Shown: positions 1 to 12,640, counted from the first letter of the stretch. The stretch is DNA of 64,000 nt from Sepiola atlantica (GCA_963556195.1 CAUVYP010000579.1:1550001-1614000); one strand, 5' to 3'. Notes: a model not told the origin generated them from the sequence alone. Made by a program: numbers and translations.

Positions 1-186
1 GTTTTGCGTATTCAGTTTGTATCGACATATCTCCGGGAGTACAAGAGCTGAACTTCTGAAACTTGGTACTTCAGTAGAAAATGTGTGTCCGCTAATGTCT
101 GCAAAGTTTCGGAGCACAATTCTCATAAATGTGGAAGTTATTAACAAAAGACCTATCAACTTTAAATCGCACTAAATTTTGTTTAT

Positions 187-236
187 GTTTTGCGTATTCA
201 GTTTGTATCGACATATCTCCGGGAGTACAAGAGCTG
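187..236 (+). repeat. Conserved 50-bp box, example copy
   Basis: This segment (offsets 8-57 of the monomer at 179) is almost identical in every copy in the window, whereas the remaining 136 bp contain nearly all variant-defining sites. It includes the TCGA at 208-211, present in all copies except two related ones where tcgac became tcgcc (about 7650 and 15835), and the dyad ctccgggag. Exceptions are few and mostly shared by duplicated blocks: ccaagag in B* copies at 13013, 17848, 46493, 50771, 52259, 55421, 57281 and 58769; gggatt at 8549 and 16732; caacagc in four copies of the 23-mers. Low divergence could reflect protein binding, preferred recombination, or chance in homogenisation; the sequence alone does not decide. 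Confidence 0.8.
217..225. other. 9-bp dyad CTCC-G-GGAG, one per monomer
   Basis: The bases ctccgggag form a perfect 4-bp inverted repeat around a single g, inside the conserved box. It recurs once in nearly every monomer at offsets 38-46. It is altered to ctccaagag in eight B* copies and to ccgtgagg in the 187-bp monomer at 20452. Short dyads in satellites can be binding sites or promote non-B structure; that role here is inference. Confidence 0.65.
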
Positions 237-300
237 AACTTCTGAAACTTCGTACATCAGTAGAAAATGTGTGTCCGCTATTGTCTGCAAAGTTTCGGAG

Positions 301-319
301 CACAATTCTCATAAATGTG
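301..319. other. Imperfect hairpin CACAATT / AAATGTG
   Basis: The arms 301-307 and 313-319 pair at six of seven positions (one A-A mismatch) around a 5-base loop. It recurs at offsets 122-140. In non-A variants the loop and right arm contain tataaat, which resembles a TATA box; A variants read cataaat instead. No evidence in the sequence shows that it starts transcription. Confidence 0.35.
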
Positions 320-335
320 GAAGTTATAAACAAAA

Positions 336-356
336 GCGATATCAACTTAAAATCGC
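336..356. other. Inverted repeat GCGAT / ATCGC with 11-base loop
   Basis: Bases 336-340 (gcgat) pair with 352-356 (atcgc) across an AT-rich 11-base spacer. The dyad is intact in variants whose tail begins gcgatat (A, B, C, D, E, G, H, I, L, X). It is lost in F and J, where gcgat is replaced by gacct, and in K, where atcgc is changed to atccc. The hairpin is therefore a variant-specific property that alternates along the array. Confidence 0.5.
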
Positions 357-364
357 ACTAAATT

Positions 365-550
365 TTGTTGATGTTTTGCGTATTCAGTTTGTATCGACAT
401 ATCTCCGGGAGTACAAGAGCTGAACTTCTGAAACTTGGTACTTCAGTAGAAAATGTGTGTCCGCTAATGTCTGCAAAGTTTAGGAGCACAATTCTTATAA
501 ATGTGGAAGTTATTAACACAAGCGATATACCTTTTAAATCGCACTAAATT
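365..550 (+). repeat. Representative monomer (variant B) and its layout
   Basis: This copy illustrates the unit. Offsets 0-7 are the TTG-TTG-ATG head, where offset 5 is g or t and is linked to the tail of the preceding monomer. Offsets 8-57 are a nearly invariant 50-bp box from gttttgcg to gagctg. Offset 58 is a or g and makes TGA or TGG in one frame. Offsets 72-77 read ggtact or cgtaca. Offsets 100-102 vary (taa, tat, aaa, tca). Offsets 117-118 vary (cg, ca, ag). Offsets 129-131 read ctt, ctc or tgt. Offset 149 is a or t, offset 154 is a or c, and offsets 158-172 hold the most variable tail. The last bases, cgcactaaatt, are again nearly constant. This copy has agg at offset 117 and the tail gatatacctttt. 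Confidence 0.95.
428..446. other. Inverted repeat CTGAA / TTCAG with 9-base loop
   Basis: Bases 428-432 (ctgaa) are complementary to 442-446 (ttcag). The dyad is present in variants with ggtacttcag and loses one pair in A and H, which read catcag. The same area also has a short direct repeat, ctgaactt followed by ctgaaactt. Weak structure, recorded because it recurs in most monomers at the same offset. Confidence 0.45.
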
Positions 551-922
551 TTGTTGATGTTTTGCGTATTCAGTTTGTATCGACATATCTCCGGGAGTAC
601 AAGAGCTGAACTTCTGAAACTTGGTACTTCAGTAGAAAATGTGTGTCCGCTAATGTCTGCAAAGTTTCAGAGCACAATTCTTATAAATGTGGAAGTTATA
701 AACAAAAGCGATATCAACTTAAAATCGCACTAAATTTTGTTGATGTTTTGCGTATTCAGTTTGTATCGACATATCTCCGGGAGTACAAGAGCTGGACTTC
801 TGAAACTTGGTACTTCAGTAGAAAATGTGTGTCCGCTATTGTCTGCAAAGTTACAGAGCACAATTCTTATAAATGTGGAAGTTATAAACAAAAGCGATAT
901 CAACTTAAAATCGCACTAAATT

Positions 923-3900
923 TTGTTGATGTTTTGCGTATTCAGTTTGTATCGACATATCTCCGGGAGTACAAGAGCTGAACTTCTGAAACTTGGTACT
1001 TCAGTAGAAAATGTGTGTCCGCAAATGTCTGCAAAGTTTCGGAGCACAATTCTTATAAATGTGGAAGTTATTAACAAAAGACCTATCAACTTTAAATCGC
1101 ACTAAATTTTGTTTATGTTTTGCGTATTCAGTTTGTATCGACATATCTCCGGGAGTACAAGAGCTGAACTTCTGAAACTTGGTACTTCAGTAGAAAATGT
1201 GTGTCCGCTAATGTCTGCAAAGTTTCGGAGCACAATTCTTATAAATGTGGAAGTTATAAACAAAAGCGATATCAACTTAAAATCGCACTAAATTTTGTTG
1301 ATGTTTTGCGTATTCAGTTTGTATCGACATATCTCCGGGAGTACAAGAGCTGAACTTCTGAAACTTCGTACATCAGTAGAAAATGTGTGTCCGCTATTGT
1401 CTGCAAAGTTTCGGAGCACAATTCTCATAAATGTGGAAGTTATAAACAAAAGCGATATCAACTTAAAATCGCACTAAATTTTGTTGATGTTTTGCGTATT
1501 CAGTTTGTATCGACATATCTCCGGGAGTACAAGAGCTGAACTTCTGAAACTTCGTACATCAGTAGAAAATGTGTGTCCGCTAATGTCTGCAAAGTTTCGA
1601 GGCACAATTCTTATAAATGTGGAAGTTATTAACACAAGCGATATACCTTTTAAATCGCACTAAATTTTGTTGATGTTTTGCGTATTCAGTTTGTATCGAC
1701 ATATCTCCGGGAGTACAAGAGCTGAACTTCTGAAACTTGGTACTTCAGTAGAAAATGTGTGTCCGCTAATGTCTGCAAAGTTTCGGAGCACAATTCTTAT
1801 AAATGTGGAAGTTATAAACAAAAGCGATATCAACTTAAAATCGCACTAAATTTTGTTGATGTTTTGCGTATTCAGTTTGTATCGACATATCTCCGGGAGT
1901 ACAAGAGCTGAACTTCTGAAACTTGGTACTTCAGTAGAAAATGTGTGTCCGCTAATGTCTGCAAAGTTTAGGAGCACAATTCTTATAAATGTGGAAGTTA
2001 TTAACACAAGCGATATACCTTTTAAATCGCACTAAATTTTGTTGATGTTTTGCGTATTCAGTTTGTATCGACATATCTCCGGGAGTACAAGAGCTGAACT
2101 TCTGAAACTTGGTACTTCAGTAGAAAATGTGTGTCCGCTAATGTCTGCAAAGTTTCAGAGCACAATTCTTATAAATGTGGAAGTTATAAACAAAAGCGAT
2201 ATCAACTTAAAATCGCACTAAATTTTGTTGATGTTTTGCGTATTCAGTTTGTATCGACATATCTCCGGGAGTACAAGAGCTGGACTTCTGAAACTTGGTA
2301 CTTCAGTAGAAAATGTGTGTCCGCTAATGTCTGCAAAGTTTCAGAGCACAATTCTTATAAATGTGGAAGTTATAAACACAAGCGATATCAACATAAAATC
2401 GCACTAAATTTTGTTGATGTTTTGCGTATTCAGTTTGTATCGACATATCTCCGGGAGTACAAGAGCTGAACTTCTGAAACTTGGTACTTCAGTAGAAAAT
2501 GTGTGTCCGCAAATGTCTGCAAAGTTTCGGAGCACAATTCTTATAAATGTGGAAGTTATTAACAAAAGACCTATCAACTTTAAATCGCACTAAATTTTGT
2601 TTATGTTTTGCGTATTCAGTTTGTATCGACATATCTCCGGGAGTACAAGAGCTGAACTTCTGAAACTTGGTACTTCAGTAGAAAATGTGTGTCCGCTAAT
2701 GTCTGCAAAGTTTCGGAGCACAATTCTTATAAATGTGGAAGTTATAAACAAAAGCGATATCAACTTAAAATCGCACTAAATTTTGTTGATGTTTTGCGTA
2801 TTCAGTTTGTATCGACATATCTCCGGGAGTACAAGAGCTGAACTTCTGAAACTTCGTACATCAGTAGAAAATGTGTGTCCGCTATTGTCTGCAAAGTTTC
2901 GGAGCACAATTCTCATAAATGTGGAAGTTATAAACAAAAGCGATATCAACTTAAAATCGCACTAAATTTTGTTGATGTTTTGCGTATTCAGTTTGTATCG
3001 ACATATCTCCGGGAGTACAAGAGCTGAACTTCTGAAACTTCGTACATCAGTAGAAAATGTGTGTCCGCTAATGTCTGCAAAGTTTCGAGGCACAATTCTT
3101 ATAAATGTGGAAGTTATTAACACAAGCGATATACCTTTTAAATCGCACTAAATTTTGTTGATGTTTTGCGTATTCAGTTTGTATCGACATATCTCCGGGA
3201 GTACAAGAGCTGAACTTCTGAAACTTGGTACTTCAGTAGAAAATGTGTGTCCGCTAATGTCTGCAAAGTTTCGGAGCACAATTCTTATAAATGTGGAAGT
3301 TATAAACAAAAGCGATATCAACTTAAAATCGCACTAAATTTTGTTGATGTTTTGCGTATTCAGTTTGTATCGACATATCTCCGGGAGTACAAGAGCTGAA
3401 CTTCTGAAACTTGGTACTTCAGTAGAAAATGTGTGTCCGCTAATGTCTGCAAAGTTTAGGAGCACAATTCTTATAAATGTGGAAGTTATTAACACAAGCG
3501 ATATACCTTTTAAATCGCACTAAATTTTGTTGATGTTTTGCGTATTCAGTTTGTATCGACATATCTCCGGGAGTACAAGAGCTGAACTTCTGAAACTTGG
3601 TACTTCAGTAGAAAATGTGTGTCCGCTAATGTCTGCAAAGTTTCAGAGCACAATTCTTATAAATGTGGAAGTTATAAACAAAAGCGATATCAACTTAAAA
3701 TCGCACTAAATTTTGTTGATGTTTTGCGTATTCAGTTTGTATCGACATATCTCCGGGAGTACAAGAGCTGGACTTCTGAAACTTGGTACTTCAGTAGAAA
3801 ATGTGTGTCCGCTATTGTCTGCAAAGTTTCAGAGCACAATTCTTATAAATGTGGAAGTTATAAACAAAAGCGATATCAACTTAAAATCGCACTAAATTTT

Positions 3901-6502
3901 GTTGATGTTTTGCGTATTCAGTTTGTATCGACATATCTCCGGGAGTACAAGAGCTGGACTTCTGAAACTTGGTACTTCAGTAGAAAATGTGTGTCCGCTA
4001 ATGTCTGCAAAGTTTCAGAGCACAATTCTTATAAATGTGGAAGTTATAAACACAAGCGATATCAACATAAAATCGCACTAAATTTTGTTGATGTTTTGCG
4101 TATTCAGTTTGTATCGACATATCTCCGGGAGTACAAGAGCTGAACTTCTGAAACTTGGTACTTCAGTAGAAAATGTGTGTCCGCAAATGTCTGCAAAGTT
4201 TCGGAGCACAATTCTTATAAATGTGGAAGTTATTAACAAAAGACCTATCAACTTTAAATCGCACTAAATTTTGTTTATGTTTTGCGTATTCAGTTTGTAT
4301 CGACATATCTCCGGGAGTACAAGAGCTGAACTTCTGAAACTTGGTACTTCAGTAGAAAATGTGTGTCCGCTAATGTCTGCAAAGTTTCGGAGCACAATTC
4401 TCATAAATGTGGAAGTTATAAACAAAAGCGATATCAACTTAAAATCGCACTAAATTTTGTTGATGTTTTGCGTATTCAGTTTGTATCGACATATCTCCGG
4501 GAGTACAAGAGCTGAACTTCTGAAACTTCGTACATCAGTAGAAAATGTGTGTCCGCTAATGTCTGCAAAGTTTCGAGGCACAATTCTTATAAATGTGGAA
4601 GTTATTAACACAAGCGATATACCTTTTAAATCGCACTAAATTTTGTTGATGTTTTGCGTATTCAGTTTGTATCGACATATCTCCGGGAGTACAAGAGCTG
4701 AACTTCTGAAACTTGGTACTTCAGTAGAAAATGTGTGTCCGCTAATGTCTGCAAAGTTTCGGAGCACAATTCTTATAAATGTGGAAGTTATAAACAAAAG
4801 CGATATCAACTTAAAATCGCACTAAATTTTGTTGATGTTTTGCGTATTCAGTTTGTATCGACATATCTCCGGGAGTACAAGAGCTGAACTTCTGAAACTT
4901 GGTACTTCAGTAAAAAATGTGTGTCCGCTCATGTCTGCAAAGTTTCAGAGCACAATTTGTATAAATGTGGAAGTTATAAACACAAGCGATATCAACTTAA
5001 AATCGCACTAAATTTTGTTGATGTTTTGCGTATTCAGTTTGTATCGACATATCTCCGGGAGTACAAGAGCTGAACTTCTGAAACTTCGTACATCAGTAGA
5101 AAATGTGTGTCCGCTATTGTCTGCAAAGTTTCGGAGCACAATTCTCATAAATGTGGAAGTTATAAACAAAAGCGATATCAACTTAAAATCGCACTAAATT
5201 TTGTTGATGTTTTGCGTATTCAGTTTGTATCGACATATCTCCGGGAGTACAAGAGCTGAACTTCTGAAACTTCGTACATCAGTAGAAAATGTGTGTCCGC
5301 TAATGTCTGCAAAGTTTCGAGGCACAATTCTTATAAATGTGGAAGTTATTAACACAAGCGATATACCTTTTAAATCGCACTAAATTTTGTTGATGTTTTG
5401 CGTATTCAGTTTGTATCGACATATCTCCGGGAGTACAAGAGCTGAACTTCTGAAACTTGGTACTTCAGTAGAAAATGTGTGTCCGCTAATGTCTGCAAAG
5501 TTTCGGAGCACAATTCTTATAAATGTGGAAGTTATAAACAAAAGCGATATCAACTTAAAATCGCACTAAATTTTGTTGATGTTTTGCGTATTCAGTTTGT
5601 ATCGACATATCTCCGGGAGTACAAGAGCTGAACTTCTGAAACTTGGTACTTCAGTAGAAAATGTGTGTCCGCTAATGTCTGCAAAGTTTAGGAGCACAAT
5701 TCTTATAAATGTGGAAGTTATTAACACAAGCGATATACCTTTTAAATCGCACTAAATTTTGTTGATGTTTTGCGTATTCAGTTTGTATCGACATATCTCC
5801 GGGAGTACAAGAGCTGAACTTCTGAAACTTGGTACTTCAGTAGAAAATGTGTGTCCGCTAATGTCTGCAAAGTTTCAGAGCACAATTCTTATAAATGTGG
5901 AAGTTATAAACAAAAGCGATATCAACTTAAAATCGCACTAAATTTTGTTGATGTTTTGCGTATTCAGTTTGTATCGACATATCTCCGGGAGTACAAGAGC
6001 TGGACTTCTGAAACTTGGTACTTCAGTAGAAAATGTGTGTCCGCTATTGTCTGCAAAGTTTCAGAGCACAATTCTTATAAATGTGGAAGTTATAAACAAA
6101 AGCGATATCAACTTAAAATCGCACTAAATTTTGTTGATGTTTTGCGTATTCAGTTTGTATCGACATATCTCCGGGAGTACAAGAGCTGGACTTCTGAAAC
6201 TTGGTACTTCAGTAGAAAATGTGTGTCCGCTAATGTCTGCAAAGTTTCAGAGCACAATTCTTATAAATGTGGAAGTTATAAACACAAGCGATATCAACAT
6301 AAAATCGCACTAAATTTTGTTGATGTTTTGCGTATTCAGTTTGTATCGACATATCTCCGGGAGTACAAGAGCTGAACTTCTGAAACTTGGTACTTCAGTA
6401 GAAAATGTGTGTCCGCAAATGTCTGCAAAGTTTCGGAGCACAATTCTTATAAATGTGGAAGTTATTAACAAAAGACCTATCAACTTTAAATCGCACTAAA
6501 TT
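923..6502 (+). repeat. Irregular 8- to 12-monomer HOR, theme F-G-A-H-G-B-C-(D)-E
   Basis: Successive units run F-G-A-H-G-B-C-E (923-2410, 8 monomers, 1,488 bp), F-G-A-H-G-B-C-D-E (2411-4084, 9 monomers, 1,674 bp), then F-G-H-G-I followed by A-H-G-B-C-D-E (4085-6316, 12 monomers). F and G of the next unit follow at 6317 and 6503. The units clearly share ancestry but differ by loss or gain of single monomers (D missing in the first; A missing and I inserted in the third). The I monomer at 4829 carries a private a in gtaaaaaatg. The pattern suggests a basic unit of about nine monomers reshaped by small unequal exchanges. Confidence 0.88.
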
Positions 6503-9106
6503 TTGTTTATGTTTTGCGTATTCAGTTTGTATCGACATATCTCCGGGAGTACAAGAGCTGAACTTCTGAAACTTGGTACTTCAGTAGAAAATGTGTGTCC
6601 GCTAATGTCTGCAAAGTTTCGGAGCACAATTCTTATAAATGTGGAAGTTATAAACAAAAGCGATATCAACTTAAAATCGCACTAAATTTTGTTGATGTTT
6701 TGCGTATTCAGTTTGTATCGACATATCTCCGGGAGTACAAGAGCTGAACTTCTGAAACTTCGTACATCAGTAGAAAATGTGTGTCCGCTATTGTCTGCAA
6801 AGTTTCGGAGCACAATTCTCATAAATGTGGAAGTTATAAACAAAAGCGATATCAACTTAAAATCGCACTAAATTTTGTTGATGTTTTGCGTATTCAGTTT
6901 GTATCGACATATCTCCGGGAGTACAAGAGCTGAACTTCTGAAACTTCGTACATCAGTAGAAAATGTGTGTCCGCTAATGTCTGCAAAGTTTCGAGGCACA
7001 ATTCTTATAAATGTGGAAGTTATTAACACAAGCGATATACCTTTTAAATCGCACTAAATTTTGTTGATGTTTTGCGTATTCAGTTTGTATCGACATATCT
7101 CCGGGAGTACAAGAGCTGAACTTCTGAAACTTGGTACTTCAGTAGAAAATGTGTGTCCGCTAATGTCTGCAAAGTTTCGGAGCACAATTCTTATAAATGT
7201 GGAAGTTATAAACAAAAGCGATATCAACTTAAAATCGCACTAAATTTTGTTGATGTTTTGCGTATTCAGTTTGTATCGACATATCTCCGGGAGTACAAGA
7301 GCTGAACTTCTGAAACTTGGTACTTCAGTAGAAAATGTGTGTCCGCTCATGTCTGCAAAGTTTCAGAGCACAATTTGTATAAATGTGGAAGTTATAAACA
7401 CAAGCGATATCAACTTAAAATCGCACTAAATTTTGTTGATGTTTTGCGTATTCAGTTTGTATCGACATATCTCCGGGAGTACAAGAGCTGAACTTCTGAA
7501 ACTTGGTACTTCAGTAGAAAATGTGTGTCCGCTAATGTCTGCAAAGTTTTAGAGCACAATTTGTATAAATGTGGAAGTTATAAACACAAGCGATATCAAC
7601 TTAAAATCGCACTAAATTTTGTTGATGTTTTGCGTATTCAGTTTGTATCGCCATATCTCCGGGAGTACAAGAGCTGAACTTCTGAAACTTGGTACTTCAG
7701 TAGAAAATGTGTGTCCGCTAATGTCTGCAAAGTTTCGGAGCACAATACTTATAAATGTGGAAGTTATTAACAAAAGACCTATCAACTTTAAATCGCACTA
7801 AATTTTGTTTATGTTTTGCGTATTCAGTTTGTATCGACATATCTCCGGGAGTACAAGAGCTGAACTTCTGAAACTTCGTACAGCAGTAGAAAATGTGTGT
7901 CCGCTATTGTCTGCAAAGTTTCGGAGCACAATTCTCATAAATGTGGAAGTTATAAACAAAAGCGATATCAACTTAAAATCGCACTAAATTTTGTTGATGT
8001 TTTGCGTATTCAGTTTGTATCGACATATCTCCGGGAGTACAAGAGCTGAACTTCTGAAACTTCGTACTACAGTAGAAAATGTGTGTCCGCTAATGTCTGC
8101 AAAGTTTCGGAGCACAATTCTTATAAATGTGGAAGTTATTAACACAAGCGATATACCTTTTAAATCGCACTAAATTTTGTTGATGTTTTGCGTATTCAGT
8201 TTGTATCGACATATCTCCGGGAGTACAAGAGCTGAACTTCTGAAACTTCGTACATCAGTAGAAAATGTGTGTCCGCTATTGTCTGCAAAGTTTCGGAGCA
8301 CAATTCTCATAAATGTGGAAGTTATAAACAAAAGCGATATCAACTTAAAATCGCACTAAATTTTGTTGATGTTTTGCGTATTCAGTTTGTATCGACATAT
8401 CTCCGGGAGTACAAGAGCTGAACTTCTGAAACTTGGTACTTCAGTAGAAAATGTGTGTCAGCTAATGTCTGCGAAGGTTCGAGGCACAATTCTTATAAAT
8501 GTGGAAGTTATTAACACAAGCGATATACCTTTTAAATCGCACTAAATTTTGTTGATGTTTTGCGTATTCAGTTTGTATCGACATATCTCCGGGATTACAA
8601 GAGCTGAACTTCTGAAACTTGGTACTTCAGTAGAAAATGTGTGTCCGCTAATGTCTGCAAAGTTTCGGAGCACAATTCTTATAAATGTGGAAGTTATAAA
8701 CAAAAGCGATATCAACTTAAAATCGCACTAAATTTTGTTGATGTTTTGCGTATTCAGTTTGTATCGACATATCTCCGGGAGTACAAAAGCTGAACTTCTG
8801 AAACTTGGTACTTCAGTAGAAAATGTGTGTCCGCTAATGTCTGCAAAGTTTCGGAGCACAATTCTTATAAATGTGGAAGTTATTAACACAAGCGATATAC
8901 CTTTTAAATCGCACTAAATTTTGTTGATGTTTTGCGTATTCAGTTTGTATCGACATATCTCCGGGAGTACAAGAGCTGAACTTCTGAAACTTGGTACTTC
9001 AGTAGAAAATGTGTGTCCGCTAATGTCTGCAAAGTTTCAGAGCACAATTCTTATAAATGTGGAAGTTATAAACAAAAGCGATATCAACTTAAAATCGCAC
9101 TAAATT

Positions 9107-12100
9107 TTGTTTATGTTTTGCGTATTCAGTTTGTATCGACATATCTCCGGGAGTACAAGAGCTGGACTTCTGAAACTTGGTACTTCAGTAGAAAATGTGT
9201 GTCCGCTAATGTCTGCAAAGTTTCAGAGCACAATTCTTATAAATGTGGAAGTTATAAACACAAGCGATATCAACATAAAATCGCACTAAATTTTGTTGAT
9301 GTTTTGCGTATTCAGTTTGTATCGACATATCTCCGGGAGTACAAGAGCTGAACTTCTGCAACTTGGTACTTCAGTAGAAAATGTGTGTCCGCAAATGTCT
9401 GCAAAGTTTCGGAGCACAATTCTTATAAATGTGGAAGTTATTAACAAAAGACCTATCAACTTTAAATCGCACTAAATTTTGTTTATGTTTTGCGTATTCA
9501 GTTTGTATCGACATATCTCCGGGAGTACAAGAGCTGAACTTCTGAAACTTCGTACATCAGTAGAAAATGTGTGTCCGCTATTGTCTGCAAAGTTTCGGAG
9601 CACAATTCTCATAAATGTGGAAGTTATAAACAAAAGACCTATCAACTTAAAATCGCACTAAATTTTGTTGATGTTTTGCGTATTCAGTTTGTATCGACAT
9701 ATCTCCGGGAGTACAAGAGCTGAACTTCTGAAACTTGGTACTTCAGTAGAAAATGTGTGTCCGCTAATGTCTGCAAAGTTTCGGAGCACAATTCTTATAA
9801 ATGTGAAAGTTATTAACACAAGCGATATACCTTTTAAATCGCACTAAATTTTGTTGATGTTTTGCGTATTCAGTTTGTATCGACATATCTCCGGGAGTAC
9901 AAGAGCTGAACTTCTGAAACTTGGTACTTCAGTAGAAAATGTGTGTCCGCTAATGTCTGCAAAGTTTCGGAGCACAATTCTTATAAATGTGGAAGTTATT
10001 AACACAAGCGATATACCTTTTAAATCGCACTAAATTTTGTTGATGTTTTGCGTATTCAGTTTGTATCGACATATCTCCGGGAGTACAAGAGCTGAACTTC
10101 TGAAACTTGGTACTTCAGTAGAAAATGTGTGTCCGCTAATGTCTGCAAAGTTTCAGAGCACAATTCTTATAAATGTGGAAGTTATAAACAAAAGCGATAT
10201 CAACTTAAAATCGCACTAAATTTTGTTGATGTTTTGCGTATTCAGTTTGTATCGACATATCTCCGGGAGTACAAGAGCTGAACTTCTGAAACTTGGTACT
10301 TCAGTAGAAAATGTGTGTCCGCTAATGTCTGCAAAGTTTTAGAGCACAATTTGTATAAATGTGGAAGTTATAAACACAAGCGATATCAACTTAAAATCGC
10401 ACTAAATTTTGTTGATGTTTTGCGTATTCAGTTTGTATCGACATATCTCCGGGAGTACAAGAGCTGAACTTCTGAAACTTGGTACTTCAGTAGAAAATGT
10501 GTGTCCGCTAATGTCTGCAAAGTTTCGGAGCACAATACTTATAAATGTGGAAGTTATTAACAAAAGACCTATCAACTTTAAATCGCACTAAATTTTGTTT
10601 ATGTTTTGCGTATTCAGTTTGTATCGACATATCTCCGGGAGTACAAGAGCTGAACTTCTGAAACTTCGTACAGCAGTAGAAAATGTGTGTCCGCTATTGT
10701 CTGCAAAGTTTCGGAGCACAATTCTCATAAATGTGGAAGTTATAAACAAAAGCGATATCAACTTAAAATCGCACTAAATTTTGTTGATGTTTTGCGTATT
10801 CAGTTTGTATCGACATATCTCCGGGAGTACAAGAGCTGAACTTCTGAAACTTCGTACTACAGTAGAAAATGTGTGTCCGCTAATGTCTGCAAAGTTTCGG
10901 AGCACAATTCTTATAAATGTGGAAGTTATTAACACAAGCGATATACCTTTTAAATCGCACTAAATTTTGTTGATGTTTTGCGTATTCAGTTTGTATCGAC
11001 ATATCTCCGGGAGTACAAGAGCTGAACTTCTGAAACTTGGTACTTCAGTAGAAAATGTGTGTCCGCTAATGTCTGCAAAGTTTCGGAGCACAATTCTTAT
11101 AAATGTGGAAGTTATAAACAAAAGCGATATCAACTTAAAATCGCACTAAATTTTGTTGATGTTTTGCGTATTCAGTTTGTATCGACATATCTCCGGGAGT
11201 ACAAGAGCTGAACTTCTGAAACTTGGTACTTCAGTAGAAAATGTGTGTCCGCTAATGTCTGCAAAGTTTCGGAGCACAATTCTTATAAATGTGGAAGTTA
11301 TTAACACAAGCGATATACCTTTTAAATCGCACTAAATTTTGTTGATGTTTTGCGTATTCAGTTTGTATCGACATATCTCCGGGAGTACAAGAGCTGAACT
11401 TCTGAAACTTGGTACTTCAGTAGAAAATGTGTGTCCGCTAATGTCTGCAAAGTTTCAGAGCACAATTCTTATAAATGTGGAAGTTATAAACAAAAGCGAT
11501 ATCAACTTAAAATCGCACTAAATTTTGTTTATGTTTTGCGTATTCAGTTTGTATCGACATATCTCCGGGAGTACAAGAGCTGGACTTCTGAAACCTGGTA
11601 CTTCAGTAGAAAATGTGTGTCCGCTAATGTCTGCAAAGTTTCAGAGCACAATTCTTATAAATGTGGAAGTTATAAACACAAGCGATATCAACATAAAATC
11701 GCACTAAATTTTGTTGATGTTTTGCGTATTCAGTTTGTATCGACATATCTCCGGGAGTACAAGAGCTGAACTTCTGAAACTTGGTACTTCAGTAGAAAAT
11801 GTGTGTCCGCTAATGTCTGCGAAGGTTCGAGGCACAATTCTTATAAATGTGGAAGTTATTAACAAAAGCGATATACCTTTTAAATCGCACTAAATTTTGT
11901 TGATGTTTTGCGTATTCAGTTTGTATCGACATATCTCCGGGAGTACAAGAGCTGAACTTCTGAAACTTGGTACTTCAGTAGAAAATGTGTGTCCGCTAAT
12001 GTCTGCAAAGTTTCGGAGCACAATTCTTATAAATGTGGAAGTTATAAACAAAAGCGATATCAACTTAAAATCGCACTAAATTTTGTTGATGTTTTGCGTA

Positions 12101-12454
12101 TTCAGTTTGTATCGACATATCTCCGGGAGTACAAGAGCTGAACTTCTGAAACTTGGTACTTCAGTAGAAAATGTGTGTCCGCTAATGTCTGCAAAGTTTC
12201 GGAGCACAATTCTTATAAATGTGGAAGTTATTAACACAAGCGATATACCTTTTAAATCGCACTAAATTTTGTTGATGTTTTGCGTATTCAGTTTGTATCG
12301 ACATATCTCCGGGAGTACAAGAGCTGAACTTCTGAAACTTGGTACTTCAGTAGAAAATGTGTGTCCGCTAATGTCTGCAAAGTTTCAGAGCACAATTCTT
12401 ATAAATGTGGAAGTTATAAACAAAAGCGATATCAACTTAAAATCGCACTAAATT
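9107..12454 (+). repeat. 18-monomer extra segment inside the first 26-mer
   Basis: Order: E-F'-A-B*-B-C-X-J-A'-H'-G-B-C-E-H3-G-B-C. It contains second copies of X-J-A'-H' (10223-10966, matching 7433-8176) and two copies of G-B-C. The A monomer at 9479 is a hybrid with gacctatc in its tail. All variants are of the same satellite, so this is rearranged array, not an inserted foreign element. It is most simply the remnant of one or more unequal exchanges between partly matching units. Confidence 0.75.
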
Positions 12455-12640
12455 TTGTTTATGTTTTGCGTATTCAGTTTGTATCGACATATCTCCGGGA
12501 GTACAAGAGCTGGACTTCTGAAACCTGGTACTTCAGTAGAAAATGTGTGTCCGCTAATGTCTGCAAAGTTTCAGAGCACAATTCTTATAAATGTGGAAGT
12601 TATAAACACAAGCGATATCAACATAAAATCGCACTAAATT
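10967..12640 (+). repeat. Local duplication G-B-C-E around H3
   Basis: G-B-C-E at 10967-11710 is repeated as G-B-C-E at 11897-12640, separated by one H3 monomer at 11711; the offset is 930 bp or five monomers. Both E copies share the private change aaacctgg. The H3 copy between them has acaaaag with a B-type tail, a combination not seen in the other H3 copies (8363, 16546, 45191, 49469). Confidence 0.8.

Larger units (their letters stand above)
1..922 (+). repeat. Left-edge partial unit: J-A-B-C-D
   Basis: The window opens inside a J monomer (its first 7 bases lie outside), followed by A at 179, B at 365, C at 551 and D at 737. The D copy has a private change, gttacag for gtttcag, near 850. 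It is followed directly by F at 923 with no E monomer between, unlike most D copies, so one monomer has probably been lost there. The order A-B-C-D also occurs at 13571, 18592 and 53189. Confidence 0.85.

Noticed and set aside
241..275. CENP-B box-like sequence near the cttcgtaca segment of A and H variants
   Set aside because: Only the initial ttcgt matches the 17-bp box; the essential second half (A..CGGG) is absent.
308..330. TATA-box-like tataaat as a promoter
   Set aside because: AT-rich satellite will contain such motifs by chance. There is no supporting element or transcript evidence, and A variants lack it.
179..361. A roughly 60-codon open frame in nearly every monomer (TTG start, ATG at codon 3, TAA end)
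   Set aside because: It recurs only because the 186-bp unit recurs. Differences between variants mostly change the amino acid (G/R, M/L/Q, R/Q, K/T), and several copies have internal stops (X copies such as 7433; 29567; 46493). No coding constraint is visible.
9107..12454. Transposable element inserted into the 27-mer
   Set aside because: Every base belongs to ordinary 186-bp monomers. There are no terminal repeats, target-site duplication or coding sequence.
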